64,000 nucleotides of DNA from Phocaeicola_A sp045545095 (lineage in GTDB: Bacteria > Bacteroidota > Bacteroidia > Bacteroidales > Bacteroidaceae). A program made the translations under genes and the position numbers. Below, piece by piece: positions 9,408 to 17,553 of this stretch (position 1 is the first letter of the stretch; the number at the start of each line of letters is the position of its first letter). The stretch covers positions 1 to 64,000 of the forward strand of contig JAZQAG010000028.1 of assembly GCA_045545095.1 (NCBI GenBank). Reading direction: 5' to 3'. Under the pieces are notes generated by a model that saw nothing but the letters and a program-made list of their open reading frames with translations, did no database searches and was not told where the DNA came from.

Positions 9408-9462
9408 TAGTCCGTGGAGGTTCGAAAAAGTGGTGCAAGAGGAGCATCCACCTTGCGGAGAA
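9408..9462 (+). promoter_or_regulatory. Structured 5' leader of rplU (candidate autoregulatory site)
   Basis: The leader can fold. An outer helix pairs TCCGT (about 9411-9415) with GCGGA (about 9455-9459). Inside it TGGTGC (9431-9436) can pair with GCATCCA (9444-9450, one bulge); alternatively GTGG/CCAC and GCAAG/CTTGC interlock as a pseudoknot. Ribosomal-protein operons often carry such leaders for feedback control. Folding is by eye only. Confidence 0.4.
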
Positions 9463-9484
9463 ACCCGTTTAATATTAAAAAATA

Positions 9485-9802
9485 ATGTACGTAATCGTAG
9501 AAATTAACGGTCAGCAGTTCAAGGCTGAAGAGGGTAAGAAACTCTTCGTTCACCACATTCAGGGAGCCGAGGCCGGTGCAACTGTTGAATTTGAGAAAGT
9601 GTTGTTGGTTGACAACAATGGTGCAATCACCGTAGGTGCTCCTGTTGTAGAAGGTGCCAAGGTAGTTTGCGAAGTGAAAACAGGCTTGGTAAAGGGCGAT
9701 AAAGTTCTCGTATTCCACAAGAAGAGAAGAAAAGGTTATCGCAAGTTGAACGGTCACCGTCAGCAATTCACCGAGTTGACAATCAAACAAGTTATTGCTT
9801 AA
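9485..9802 (+). CDS. rplU: Large ribosomal subunit protein bL21
   Basis: Structural protein of the 50S subunit that binds 23S rRNA. At 105 aa it has the family length, begins MYVIVEINGQQFKAEEG and carries the C-terminal KRRKGYRKLNGHRQQFT signature that contacts rRNA. Codon use is biased as in highly expressed genes. rpmA follows after 20 nt, the near-universal rplU-rpmA pair. A full promoter and a structured leader precede it. Confidence 0.98.
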   Translation: MYVIVEINGQQFKAEEGKKLFVHHIQGAEAGATVEFEKVLLVDNNGAITVGAPVVEGAKVVCEVKTGLVKGDKVLVFHKKRRKGYRKLNGHRQQFTELTIKQVIA

Positions 9803-9822
9803 ACCCTTAAAATTTTAGAAAA

Positions 9823-10083
9823 ATGGCACATAAAAAAGGTGTAGGTAGTTCTAAGAACGGACGCGAATCAGCAAGTCAAAGACTTGGCGTGAAAATTTGG
9901 GGTGGACAGAAGTGCAAAGCTGGTAACATCATTGTACGTCAGAGAGGTACAGTTCACAATCCTGGTAACAATATTGGCATGGGTAGTGACCACACTCTGT
10001 ATGCATTGGTTGATGGTATCGTTTGCTTTAAGAAGGGACGTAAAGACAGAAGCTACGTTTCTGTTATCCCCGCAGAGGCATAA
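9823..10083 (+). CDS. rpmA: Large ribosomal subunit protein bL27
   Basis: 50S protein near the peptidyl-transferase centre. The 86 residues begin directly with MAHKKGVGSSKNGRES, the mature-type N-terminus without the cleaved extension known from Firmicutes. GVKIWGGQKCKAGNIIVRQRGT is the family core region. It is the second gene of the rplU operon, closed by a rho-independent terminator at 10134-10165. Confidence 0.98.
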   Translation: MAHKKGVGSSKNGRESASQRLGVKIWGGQKCKAGNIIVRQRGTVHNPGNNIGMGSDHTLYALVDGIVCFKKGRKDRSYVSVIPAEA

Positions 10084-10133
10084 ATGCCATCCTATCAATT
10101 ACAAAGTTTACACGAGTAATTAGATAAGAGAGA

Positions 10134-10165
10134 GAGGATGTATCTTAGATGCATCCTCTTTTCTT
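10134..10165 (+). terminator. Terminator of rplU-rpmA
   Basis: An 11-bp stem GAGGATGTATC/GATGCATCCTC with loop TTA and one G-T pair, followed by TTTTCTTTT. Confidence 0.85.
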
Positions 10166-10214
10166 TTATATTATCATTTACATTTTCACAGACACATCAT
10201 TTTTAAGTTTCAAA

Positions 10215-10246
10215 TTTGGGTATATTTATATCTTTTCCTATTTTTG
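10215..10246 (+). promoter_or_regulatory. Promoter of the PL4 gene
   Basis: TTTG (10215-10218) and TATTTTTG (10239-10246), 20 bp apart, match the -33/-7 consensus; the coding start is 46 bp downstream. Confidence 0.7.
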
Positions 10247-10292
10247 CGGAATCATATCAAAAAAAAAATAAATTTAAAGATTAAAGGATTAT

Positions 10293-12164
10293 ATGAAACG
10301 TTTCTTCTTAACACTTTTTGCATATAGCTTGTTTTTAGCAATTTACGCTACAGATTTTACGGATGTATCCATGACTGTTAACGATATGAAAGTGACCATG
10401 AATAATGGAAAAATCGTTGTTACAATTGGTTCTAACGGAAGAGTAAGTAGCTACAAGTTCAATCAATCAAAAGAAATGCTATCCTCAAGTGGAATCTATT
10501 TTGACTATACAACGGCACAAGGAAACAAATCCCTTTCACCCACCAAATTGACTGTTATAAAGAATACACCTGAAATGTGTGAAGTCCTATATAGTGCCAC
10601 TTCTGGGAATACAATTTTCGAACAAGGATACATCATGCGCAAAAATGTAGCTGGACTCTATACATATGTCATTGCGACAGGCACCGCCACTTCAGCCAGT
10701 GAACCTATAAAGGAGGCACGTGTTTGTACACGCTTAGCTAAGACAATGTTAGAAGGCTATGTAGATTGGCGCATGAATGGAACTATACCGTCAAACATAG
10801 AAATGGCTACAGCTGAAAAAGAAGAAAATACCGTACAAGATGCAACATACTACCTTGCCGATGGAAGCATATACACCAAGTATGATTGGGCAAATTATAT
10901 TAATCAAGACACATTGCATGGACTATCGGACAAGTATTACGGCATATGGAACATTCCTGTATCATACGAATGGATAAATGGTGGCCCTGAACGTCAGGAA
11001 TTGACCGTACATGCAACCAGTAAATCTCCGATTACTATACAGATGTTACAAGGAGAACATTTGGGAGGATCTGCCATGGTTCTGGAAGATGGAGAGAAAA
11101 AACTTTATGGCCCATTTCTTATCTATTCCAATATGGTCTTTCCGAAAATAACCGGTCCTATTAACGATGCCAAAGCTATGGCTGAACAGCAAAAGGAAGA
11201 ATGGCCATTCCAATGGTTTGACAACGAACTTTATCCGAAAGTGAGAGGAACAGTAAAGGGGCATCTTCATATCACTACCGGACAGCGAAACGACAGTGTA
11301 CGAATTATTTTGGCACAAGAAAAAGGGAAAGATCCAATAACTCATACACGAGGCTACCAGTTCTGGACCGAAACAGATATAAACGGTGATTTTGAGCTCA
11401 AGCATGTACGTCCCGGCAACTACCACCTTTACGCTTATGCTACCCGCGGTGACGTGACTGACATGTTAGAATTGAACAACATCATAATAACCGAAGGCGA
11501 ACAAACTCTTGAAACTATAGAATGGACTCCCGAAAGATACAGCGACCCATTATGGATTATTGGAGAAAATGACAGGCGTTCCAGCGAATATTGTCTTAGC
11601 GAAAGCATGCGTCAATACGGACTTTGGAATAAAGTTCCCGCTAATCTGACATACGTTATAGGCGAAAGTACTCCTCAAAAGGATTGGTATTATGCACAAA
11701 CGAAAGCCGGAACATGGACTATTGGTTTTACCCTTGATAAGAAATATAATGGAACTGCTTGTCTGACCGCCTCTTTGGCTGGAGCGACACATAATGGAGC
11801 CACCGTAACTGTTAAAGTAAACGGCACTAAACGAGAAACTTGGAAACCTGGAATCAACGATGCCAGCATCTACCGTAGCGCCGTACAAAGCGGACGTCAT
11901 CATTTGATGCGCTGTACATTTGATGCTTCAACATTAAAAGTCGGATATAACACCATCACACTAACAATGTCCGGAAACGGAAGTAATGGTGGTTTTATGT
12001 ATGATTGCTTGAAATTGGAAGCAGGAGAATTAATTACCGGCATTGAAAATATTAATGAAAATACTCAAAAAGGACCTCGTACCACAAAATTTGTCAAAAA
12101 TGGTCGATTGTTTATTGCTATCGGGGATGCCGTTTACAACGTAGCAGGAATACGAGTTGAATAA
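10293..12164 (+). CDS. Secreted rhamnogalacturonan lyase, PL4 type
   Basis: Predicted endolyase that cleaves the rhamnose-alpha-1,4-galacturonate bond of RG-I by beta-elimination. The 623 residues show a signal peptide (about 1-19), an N-terminal beta-sandwich catalytic domain (about 22-310), an fnIII-like second domain (about 312-410; GDFELKHVRPGNYHLYAYA) and a C-terminal CBM-like jelly-roll (about 415-590), the three-domain order of fungal RGL4. K196 in TKYDWANY and H240 in RQELTVH are candidates for the catalytic Lys/His (K150/H210 in Aspergillus). A short C-terminal tail ends VYNVAGIRVE, resembling the last strands of Bacteroidetes sorting-type tails. It stands alone, about 16 kb from the main RG-I island. 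Confidence 0.88.
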   Translation: MKRFFLTLFAYSLFLAIYATDFTDVSMTVNDMKVTMNNGKIVVTIGSNGRVSSYKFNQSKEMLSSSGIYFDYTTAQGNKSLSPTKLTVIKNTPEMCEVLYSATSGNTIFEQGYIMRKNVAGLYTYVIATGTATSASEPIKEARVCTRLAKTMLEGYVDWRMNGTIPSNIEMATAEKEENTVQDATYYLADGSIYTKYDWANYINQDTLHGLSDKYYGIWNIPVSYEWINGGPERQELTVHATSKSPITIQMLQGEHLGGSAMVLEDGEKKLYGPFLIYSNMVFPKITGPINDAKAMAEQQKEEWPFQWFDNELYPKVRGTVKGHLHITTGQRNDSVRIILAQEKGKDPITHTRGYQFWTETDINGDFELKHVRPGNYHLYAYATRGDVTDMLELNNIIITEGEQTLETIEWTPERYSDPLWIIGENDRRSSEYCLSESMRQYGLWNKVPANLTYVIGESTPQKDWYYAQTKAGTWTIGFTLDKKYNGTACLTASLAGATHNGATVTVKVNGTKRETWKPGINDASIYRSAVQSGRHHLMRCTFDASTLKVGYNTITLTMSGNGSNGGFMYDCLKLEAGELITGIENINENTQKGPRTTKFVKNGRLFIAIGDAVYNVAGIRVE

Positions 12165-12187
12165 CCACTTGTAATAAAAACAAAAAG

Positions 12188-15148
12188 ATGCTTAGCAAAT
12201 ATAAGTTGAACCAACTTTATTTCAAGGATACGTCATTTGCCAACCTTATGACACGTCGTATCTTTAATGTACTTCTTATTGCCAATCCTTATGATGCCTT
12301 TATGCTTGAGGATGACGGCCGAGTTGATGAAAAAATCTTCAATGAATACATGAACTTGAGTTTGCGCTATCCTCCCCGTTTTACTCAAGTATCAACCATG
12401 GAAGAGGCACAGCAGAAATTAGCTACAACAACATTTGATTTGGTTATCTGTATGCCTGGAACAGACAACAACGATGCATTCGACATTGCTCGTAGTATCA
12501 AACAGCGGCATGCAGAAATTCCCATTGTTGTACTAACCCCCTTTTCGCATGGCATCACTAAGCGTATGCAAAACGAAGATTTAAGTATCTTTGAATATGT
12601 TTTCTGCTGGTTAGGAAATACAGACCTACTACTCTCCATTATCAAATTGATAGAAGACAAAATGAATCTGGAACATGACATCAACGAGGTTGGTGTACAA
12701 ATGATTCTTTTGGTAGAAGACTCTATCCGTTTTTATTCATCCGTGCTACCTAATCTCTATAAATTTGTATTACGCCAAAGCCAGGTATTTGCCACAGAAG
12801 CCTTGAATGCCCATCAGCGTACTCTTCGTATGCGCGGACGTCCCAAAATCGTATTGGCACGTAGCTACGAAGAGGCCATGGAACTATATGACAAATACTC
12901 TTCCAACATGTTAGGTGTCATTACTGATGCAAGATTCCCACGGGAGGGAAAAGCTGATCCACGAGCCGGCATCCATCTGATAGAAGAAATACACAAACGG
13001 GATGAGTATCTCCCTCTTATTCTCCAATCGTCTGAAAGTGAAAATAAATTAGAGGCTTTCCGCTTGGGAGTAAGTTTCGTAGATAAAAATTCCAAAAAGA
13101 TGGACGTGGATTTACGTGAAACGATATCCGACAATTTTGGTTTTGGAGATTTTGTATTCCGAGATCCGCAAACGGGCGAAGAGGTTGTACGTATCCACAA
13201 CCTCAAAGAACTGCAAGAAAACATATTTACTATCCCCCATGAATTGCTGTTGTACCATATCAGCCGCAACCATGTGAGCCGCTGGCTCTATTCACGAGCC
13301 ATGTTTCCTGTAGCTGAATTTCTAAAACAGATTACTTGGAAGACACTTGACGACGTTGATGCTCATCGGCAAATCATCTTTGAAGCCATAGTAAAGTACC
13401 GTAAGATGAAAAATCAAGGTGTCGTTGCCATATTCCAACGGGACCGTTTCGACCGCTACTCCAATTTTGCCCGTATCGGGGAAGGGTCTCTCGGAGGAAA
13501 AGGACGCGGTTTGGCATTCATTGACAACATGGTAATGAGACATGAAGAATTTGAAGATTTGGAAAATGCTCGGGTTGCAATCCCCAAAACGGTAGTACTT
13601 TGTACGGATATCTTTGATGAATTCATGGACATGAATAATCTCTACCAAATAGCCCTCAGCGATGCAAGTGACGAAGAAATCCTACGCCACTTCCTACGCG
13701 CAAAATTACCTGATCAATTGGTAGAAGATTTCTTTGCATTTTTTGAAGTTGTAAAATCGCCTATCGCCATTCGCTCATCCAGTCTATTGGAGGATTCACA
13801 CTACCAACCTTTTGCAGGTATATACTCAACATACATGATTCCCTATCTGGAAGACAAGTATGAAATGCTACGTATGCTGAGTGATGCCATCAAAGGGGTA
13901 TACGCTTCCGTTTATTATCGCGACAGTAAGGCCTACATGCAAGCCACAAGTAACGTTATCGACCAAGAGAAAATGGCTGTGATTTTGCAAGAGGTTGTCG
14001 GTACATGTTATGGAGACCATTTTTACCCCAACATTTCAGGAGTGGCACGCTCGCTAAATTATTATCCCATCGGTGATGAAAAAGCAGAAGAGGGTACAGT
14101 AAGCCTTGCATTGGGACTAGGAAAATACATTGTTGACGGTGGATTGACCCTCCGCGTATGTCCATACCACCCACATCAGGTTCTACAAACAAGCGAAATG
14201 GACATTGCCCTTCGCGAGACACAAACACATTTCTACGCGCTTGACATGAAGAATGTTGGTAAGGATTTCCCTATCGACGATGGTTTCAACTTGCTGAAAC
14301 TCCATGTTAAAGAAGCAGAAACTGATGGTTCCCTGAATTTTATTGCTTCAACATATGACCCCTACGACATGGTTATTCGTGACGGAATATATCCTGGAGG
14401 ACGCAAATTAATTACTTTTGCCAATGTCTTACAACACGATGCATTTCCATTGGCCAAAATATTACAGTTGGTACAGACTTATGGACAGAGCGAAATGCGT
14501 CGCCCTGTAGAAATTGAATTTGCAGTCAAACTGAACCCCGATAAAACCGGAACATTTTACCTGCTCCAGATTCGTCCTATTGTGGACAGCAAAGATATGT
14601 TGGATGAAGACCTCACCGCAATAAAAGATGAAGAGACCATTCTGCGTTCAAACAATTCTTTAGGTCATGGGGTCGCAAACGATGTATGCGATGTCGTATA
14701 TGTAAAAACCGAGAACTATTCAGCCAGCAACAATCAATTGATAGCATATGACATCGAGCAGATGAATAGACGATTCCTAGACGAAGGAAAAGGTTATATC
14801 CTTGTAGGACCTGGCAGATGGGGAAGTAGTGACACTTGGTTAGGAATTCCTGTCAAATGGCCACATATTTCCGCTGCCCGAGTAATTGTAGAAGCAGGCT
14901 TGACCAATTACCGGGTAGATCCCAGTCAAGGTACCCATTTCTTCCAAAATCTGACATCATTCGGTGTGGGTTACTTCACCATCAACGCCTATTGCAACGA
15001 TGGAATTTACGACCAAGACTTTTTAGATGCAATGCCAGCAGTCGAAGAAACCCGTTTTTTACGGCACGTGCGCTTCGAAAAGCCACTGACCATCAAAATG
15101 GACGGAAAACGTAATATTGGAGTAGTATTGAAGCCTAAGAATGAGTAA
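12188..15148 (+). CDS. Receiver-domain/PEP-synthase-like ATP-grasp protein
   Basis: A 986-residue cytosolic protein, annotated in relatives as phosphoenolpyruvate synthase or PEP/pyruvate-binding protein. Residues about 25-155 form a receiver-like domain with Met89 where the phosphoacceptor Asp should be. Residues about 170-310 form a second receiver with E177/D178, D247 (ITDARFP), S281 and K300, which looks competent. The PPDK N-terminal ATP-grasp follows (about 428-800): IGEGSLGGKGRG at 430-441, IRSSSLLEDSHYQPFAG at 528-544, and QIRP near 795. No swivelling phosphohistidine domain or PEP/pyruvate TIM barrel follows; instead there is a 190-residue tail with GPGRWGSSDTWLG. It therefore cannot be a complete PEP synthase. 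It starts 23 nt after the PL4 gene with no visible promoter between them. Confidence 0.85.
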   Translation: MLSKYKLNQLYFKDTSFANLMTRRIFNVLLIANPYDAFMLEDDGRVDEKIFNEYMNLSLRYPPRFTQVSTMEEAQQKLATTTFDLVICMPGTDNNDAFDIARSIKQRHAEIPIVVLTPFSHGITKRMQNEDLSIFEYVFCWLGNTDLLLSIIKLIEDKMNLEHDINEVGVQMILLVEDSIRFYSSVLPNLYKFVLRQSQVFATEALNAHQRTLRMRGRPKIVLARSYEEAMELYDKYSSNMLGVITDARFPREGKADPRAGIHLIEEIHKRDEYLPLILQSSESENKLEAFRLGVSFVDKNSKKMDVDLRETISDNFGFGDFVFRDPQTGEEVVRIHNLKELQENIFTIPHELLLYHISRNHVSRWLYSRAMFPVAEFLKQITWKTLDDVDAHRQIIFEAIVKYRKMKNQGVVAIFQRDRFDRYSNFARIGEGSLGGKGRGLAFIDNMVMRHEEFEDLENARVAIPKTVVLCTDIFDEFMDMNNLYQIALSDASDEEILRHFLRAKLPDQLVEDFFAFFEVVKSPIAIRSSSLLEDSHYQPFAGIYSTYMIPYLEDKYEMLRMLSDAIKGVYASVYYRDSKAYMQATSNVIDQEKMAVILQEVVGTCYGDHFYPNISGVARSLNYYPIGDEKAEEGTVSLALGLGKYIVDGGLTLRVCPYHPHQVLQTSEMDIALRETQTHFYALDMKNVGKDFPIDDGFNLLKLHVKEAETDGSLNFIASTYDPYDMVIRDGIYPGGRKLITFANVLQHDAFPLAKILQLVQTYGQSEMRRPVEIEFAVKLNPDKTGTFYLLQIRPIVDSKDMLDEDLTAIKDEETILRSNNSLGHGVANDVCDVVYVKTENYSASNNQLIAYDIEQMNRRFLDEGKGYILVGPGRWGSSDTWLGIPVKWPHISAARVIVEAGLTNYRVDPSQGTHFFQNLTSFGVGYFTINAYCNDGIYDQDFLDAMPAVEETRFLRHVRFEKPLTIKMDGKRNIGVVLKPKNE

Positions 15149-15164
15149 GTTCATTCAGCCATAG

Positions 15165-16316
15165 CTATTTAATCACTCCCCAGGGTATATTATGAATATT
15201 ATTGGCATCATAACCACCTTCCAAAAGGCCATTGATGATATTATCCCGGGATGAAGAACTTTGGTAAGCATGCAATTCGAATACGGGAAGCACTGATATC
15301 ACATGCTCCATGATACCCGCTTGTATGGATTCATATTCTGCCCATATCTTATTGGAACTGAAACAATATAGCTGAATGGGAAGTCCATTGTCCGTAGGAG
15401 GAAGAGAACGTATCATCAAATCCAATGATGTATTGATTGCAGGATGCCGGCGCAGATACAAGGACAAGTATGCTCGTAATAATCCCACATTAGTAGTGAT
15501 GGACCCATCAACCAAGCCCTCCGGATTATGAGTATCAACAACCTCGCCCTTCATTTCCTGCAACTGTTTCTGAGCAATGAAATTGGACAAATCAGTATCA
15601 AACCTTTTTATCCTTTCCAAAAATTCGGGAGTACATGGTTTGATATAATCATACATTAAGGTTATACTGCGTGTAATCCGCCTCCCTGCCGACTCTGTCA
15701 TGCCACGCCAATTGACAAATGATTCAGAAATTAATGAATAAGGAGGAACTGTAACAATGGTATTGTCCCAGTTTCGCACTTTTACAATTGTAAGCGACAC
15801 ATCTTGCACTATTCCATTCACATTATTGGAAGGTATCTCTATCCAATCCCCGATATGGATCATATCATTTTCGGACAATAGGACTCCAGCCACGAAACCC
15901 AATATTGAATCCTTAAAGACTAGCATCAGCACTGCAGCAAAAGCCCCTAATCCAGTTATGAGTGTCAAAGGAGATTTTCCAATAATTATGGATACAACTA
16001 TGATAGCACCTATACAAGCTACTAACACCTGCAAAATTTGAATAAATCCTTTTAATGGACGTCCATGCAACGAAGCTTTAGACAACAATGCCTGACCTGC
16101 AGAGCCAAGCATACCATTCACTGAAAGAACCAATGACACCACAAACCAAATCCATATAATATGAAGTATTGTATTATACCACTGACTCTTTGTATCTAAT
16201 ATTATAGAGAGTAATCCTATAGCCACCAATGGAAATGCCATATATATTAACCGACGAACAAATCCTTTACGGAAGATTATCCATACTCGTCTCATAAGAA
16301 AAATCTTTTTACCCAT
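15165..16316 (-). CDS. Mechanosensitive ion channel, MscS family
   Basis: Predicted inner-membrane channel that opens under osmotic down-shock. From ATG 16316 it has 383 residues (a TTG three codons upstream is also in frame). Several hydrophobic helices fill about residues 15-150. The pore-lining helix region with LITGLGAFAAVLMLVFKDS leads into the MscS beta domain (IHIGDWIEIPSNNVNGIVQDVSLTIV region, VRNWDNTIVTVPPYSLI), and a cytoplasmic alpha/beta C-domain follows. The conserved N-W-R-G motif (VNWRGMTES) is present. It lies 5 nt downstream of a 51-residue membrane peptide gene and is convergent with the ATP-grasp gene (16 nt apart). Confidence 0.92.
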   Translation of the reverse strand: MGKKIFLMRRVWIIFRKGFVRRLIYMAFPLVAIGLLSIILDTKSQWYNTILHIIWIWFVVSLVLSVNGMLGSAGQALLSKASLHGRPLKGFIQILQVLVACIGAIIVVSIIIGKSPLTLITGLGAFAAVLMLVFKDSILGFVAGVLLSENDMIHIGDWIEIPSNNVNGIVQDVSLTIVKVRNWDNTIVTVPPYSLISESFVNWRGMTESAGRRITRSITLMYDYIKPCTPEFLERIKRFDTDLSNFIAQKQLQEMKGEVVDTHNPEGLVDGSITTNVGLLRAYLSLYLRRHPAINTSLDLMIRSLPPTDNGLPIQLYCFSSNKIWAEYESIQAGIMEHVISVLPVFELHAYQSSSSRDNIINGLLEGGYDANNIHNIPWGVIK

Positions 16317-16321
16317 AGCTT

Positions 16322-16477
16322 TCAACGTACTATAACATTACCCAACAACACTACAAATACAATCAGCAATAGGCACAATACAATGGCTCCCATCTTGACC
16401 TCAAGACGCACACGACGAGGATTCAAGAACCCTTTATCTGTTCTTTTTCGGCACATATCAGATTTGTTACTTTTCAT
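16322..16477 (-). CDS. Small membrane protein (51 aa) upstream of mscS
   Basis: An unannotated-size ORF: ATG at 16477, TGA at 16322-16324, 51 codons. The first 28 residues are strongly basic (MKSNKSDMCRKRTDKG..., then NPRRVRLEVK), followed by one hydrophobic helix (about 29-49, GAIVLCLLLIVFVVLLGNVIV) ending in Arg. This is the classic positive-inside single-pass layout. The mscS start is 5 nt beyond its stop, so the two would be translated from one message. Function unknown; partner or regulator of the channel is only a guess from position. Confidence 0.6.
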   Translation of the reverse strand: MKSNKSDMCRKRTDKGFLNPRRVRLEVKMGAIVLCLLLIVFVVLLGNVIVR

Positions 16478-16586
16478 CAGTCATATAACAAGATTCAGAA
16501 AATAAAGTTTTAGGAATAAATATACGATATTACAGCCAAATTACTTATTTTTGCAACATAATGTATAATTTACATGCATCATCTTA

Positions 16587-17486
16587 ATGAAATTAATCAA
16601 TATCATAACTGCATGGACAATCTGTAGTTGTGCGCTATATCTGACTGCCTGCAAAGGAACGATATCCGGTCTCATTCCTGTGAGCGGAAAAGGCGCCATC
16701 TACTATGAAGAACGTGGCAAGGACTCCCCCATCATTCTATTGCACGGACACTCTTTAGATACCCGTATGTGGAACGAACAATTTTCTATATTCGCCCAAT
16801 CCCATCGTGTTATCCGTTTGGATTTTCGAGGATATGGTAAGTCTTCCGATCAAAGCGAAGACTTCCAACACACCCATGTCGATGATGTTCTGACAGTAAT
16901 GGATTCGCTGGGAATAGAAAAAGCGCATATCGTAGGTCTCTCCATGGGGGCATTCGTAGCCGGTGACATGTTAGCTCTTTATCCCCATCGTTTGCTCAGT
17001 TGCACTCTGGCGAGCGGAGGCATACGTAACAGTCCTGGTCCCAATGAGCCCATGATGGAAGAAGAGAGCCGTCAACGCGATAAAGAAATTGCAGCACTGA
17101 AAGAGAAAGGTATCAATACTTATAAGCGCGAATGGTATGACATACTGATGTCTTCCGGCGGTTCACAAAAAGAACGCATGCAACAACCCTTATGGGAAAT
17201 GATAGAAGACTGGAAAGCTTGGCAACCTTTACACAAAGAAGTGAGATTATTTTATGGGAAAGAGGCCTGGAGCGCATTAATAAATCGGGGAACGACAAAT
17301 GTTCCAACCCTCATTCTGAGAGGAAAGAACGAGGTAAAAGACCCGACCAAACAGCCTAAAGAAATGAATTATCTATCAAAAGCACAATATGAAATTATAC
17401 CAGATTGTGGACACATGCTGAATATGGAACGCCCCGAGGAGTTCAACAAGTTGGTACTTGATTTCATAAATAATCATGAATTATGA
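16587..17486 (+). CDS. Alpha/beta-hydrolase lipoprotein
   Basis: Predicted membrane-anchored esterase/hydrolase (299 aa) of unknown substrate. Lipobox LTAC gives a lipidated Cys22. The fold markers are the oxyanion loop LLHGHS (51-56), DFRGYGKS (79-86), nucleophile S119 in GLSMGAF, and the catalytic His276 in DCGHMLNMERPEEF; the acid is probably the Asp/Asn-rich segment after the ILRGKNE strand. A -7 box TATTTTTG lies at 16546-16553. The last codons (NNHEL-stop) are formed by a tandem AT-rich repeat that continues into the serS promoter, so the native C-terminus may have been altered. Confidence 0.85.
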   Translation: MKLINIITAWTICSCALYLTACKGTISGLIPVSGKGAIYYEERGKDSPIILLHGHSLDTRMWNEQFSIFAQSHRVIRLDFRGYGKSSDQSEDFQHTHVDDVLTVMDSLGIEKAHIVGLSMGAFVAGDMLALYPHRLLSCTLASGGIRNSPGPNEPMMEEESRQRDKEIAALKEKGINTYKREWYDILMSSGGSQKERMQQPLWEMIEDWKAWQPLHKEVRLFYGKEAWSALINRGTTNVPTLILRGKNEVKDPTKQPKEMNYLSKAQYEIIPDCGHMLNMERPEEFNKLVLDFINNHEL

Positions 17487-17508
17487 ATCATGAATTATGA
17501 ATTATGAC
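17471..17508. repeat. AT-rich tandem repeat, unit AATCATGAATTATG
   Basis: Two copies of the 14-bp unit AATCATGAATTATG and a partial third (AATTATGA) run from the last codons of the hydrolase gene to the -7 box of serS (17509-17516). The repeat supplies the TGA stop. A related ATAATTCA-rich stretch lies in frame inside the PL26 gene (35295-35328). Confidence 0.7.
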
Positions 17509-17553
17509 TATCTTTGCATCAAATTTGCAAAAATATAAAAAGACAGAATAAAT

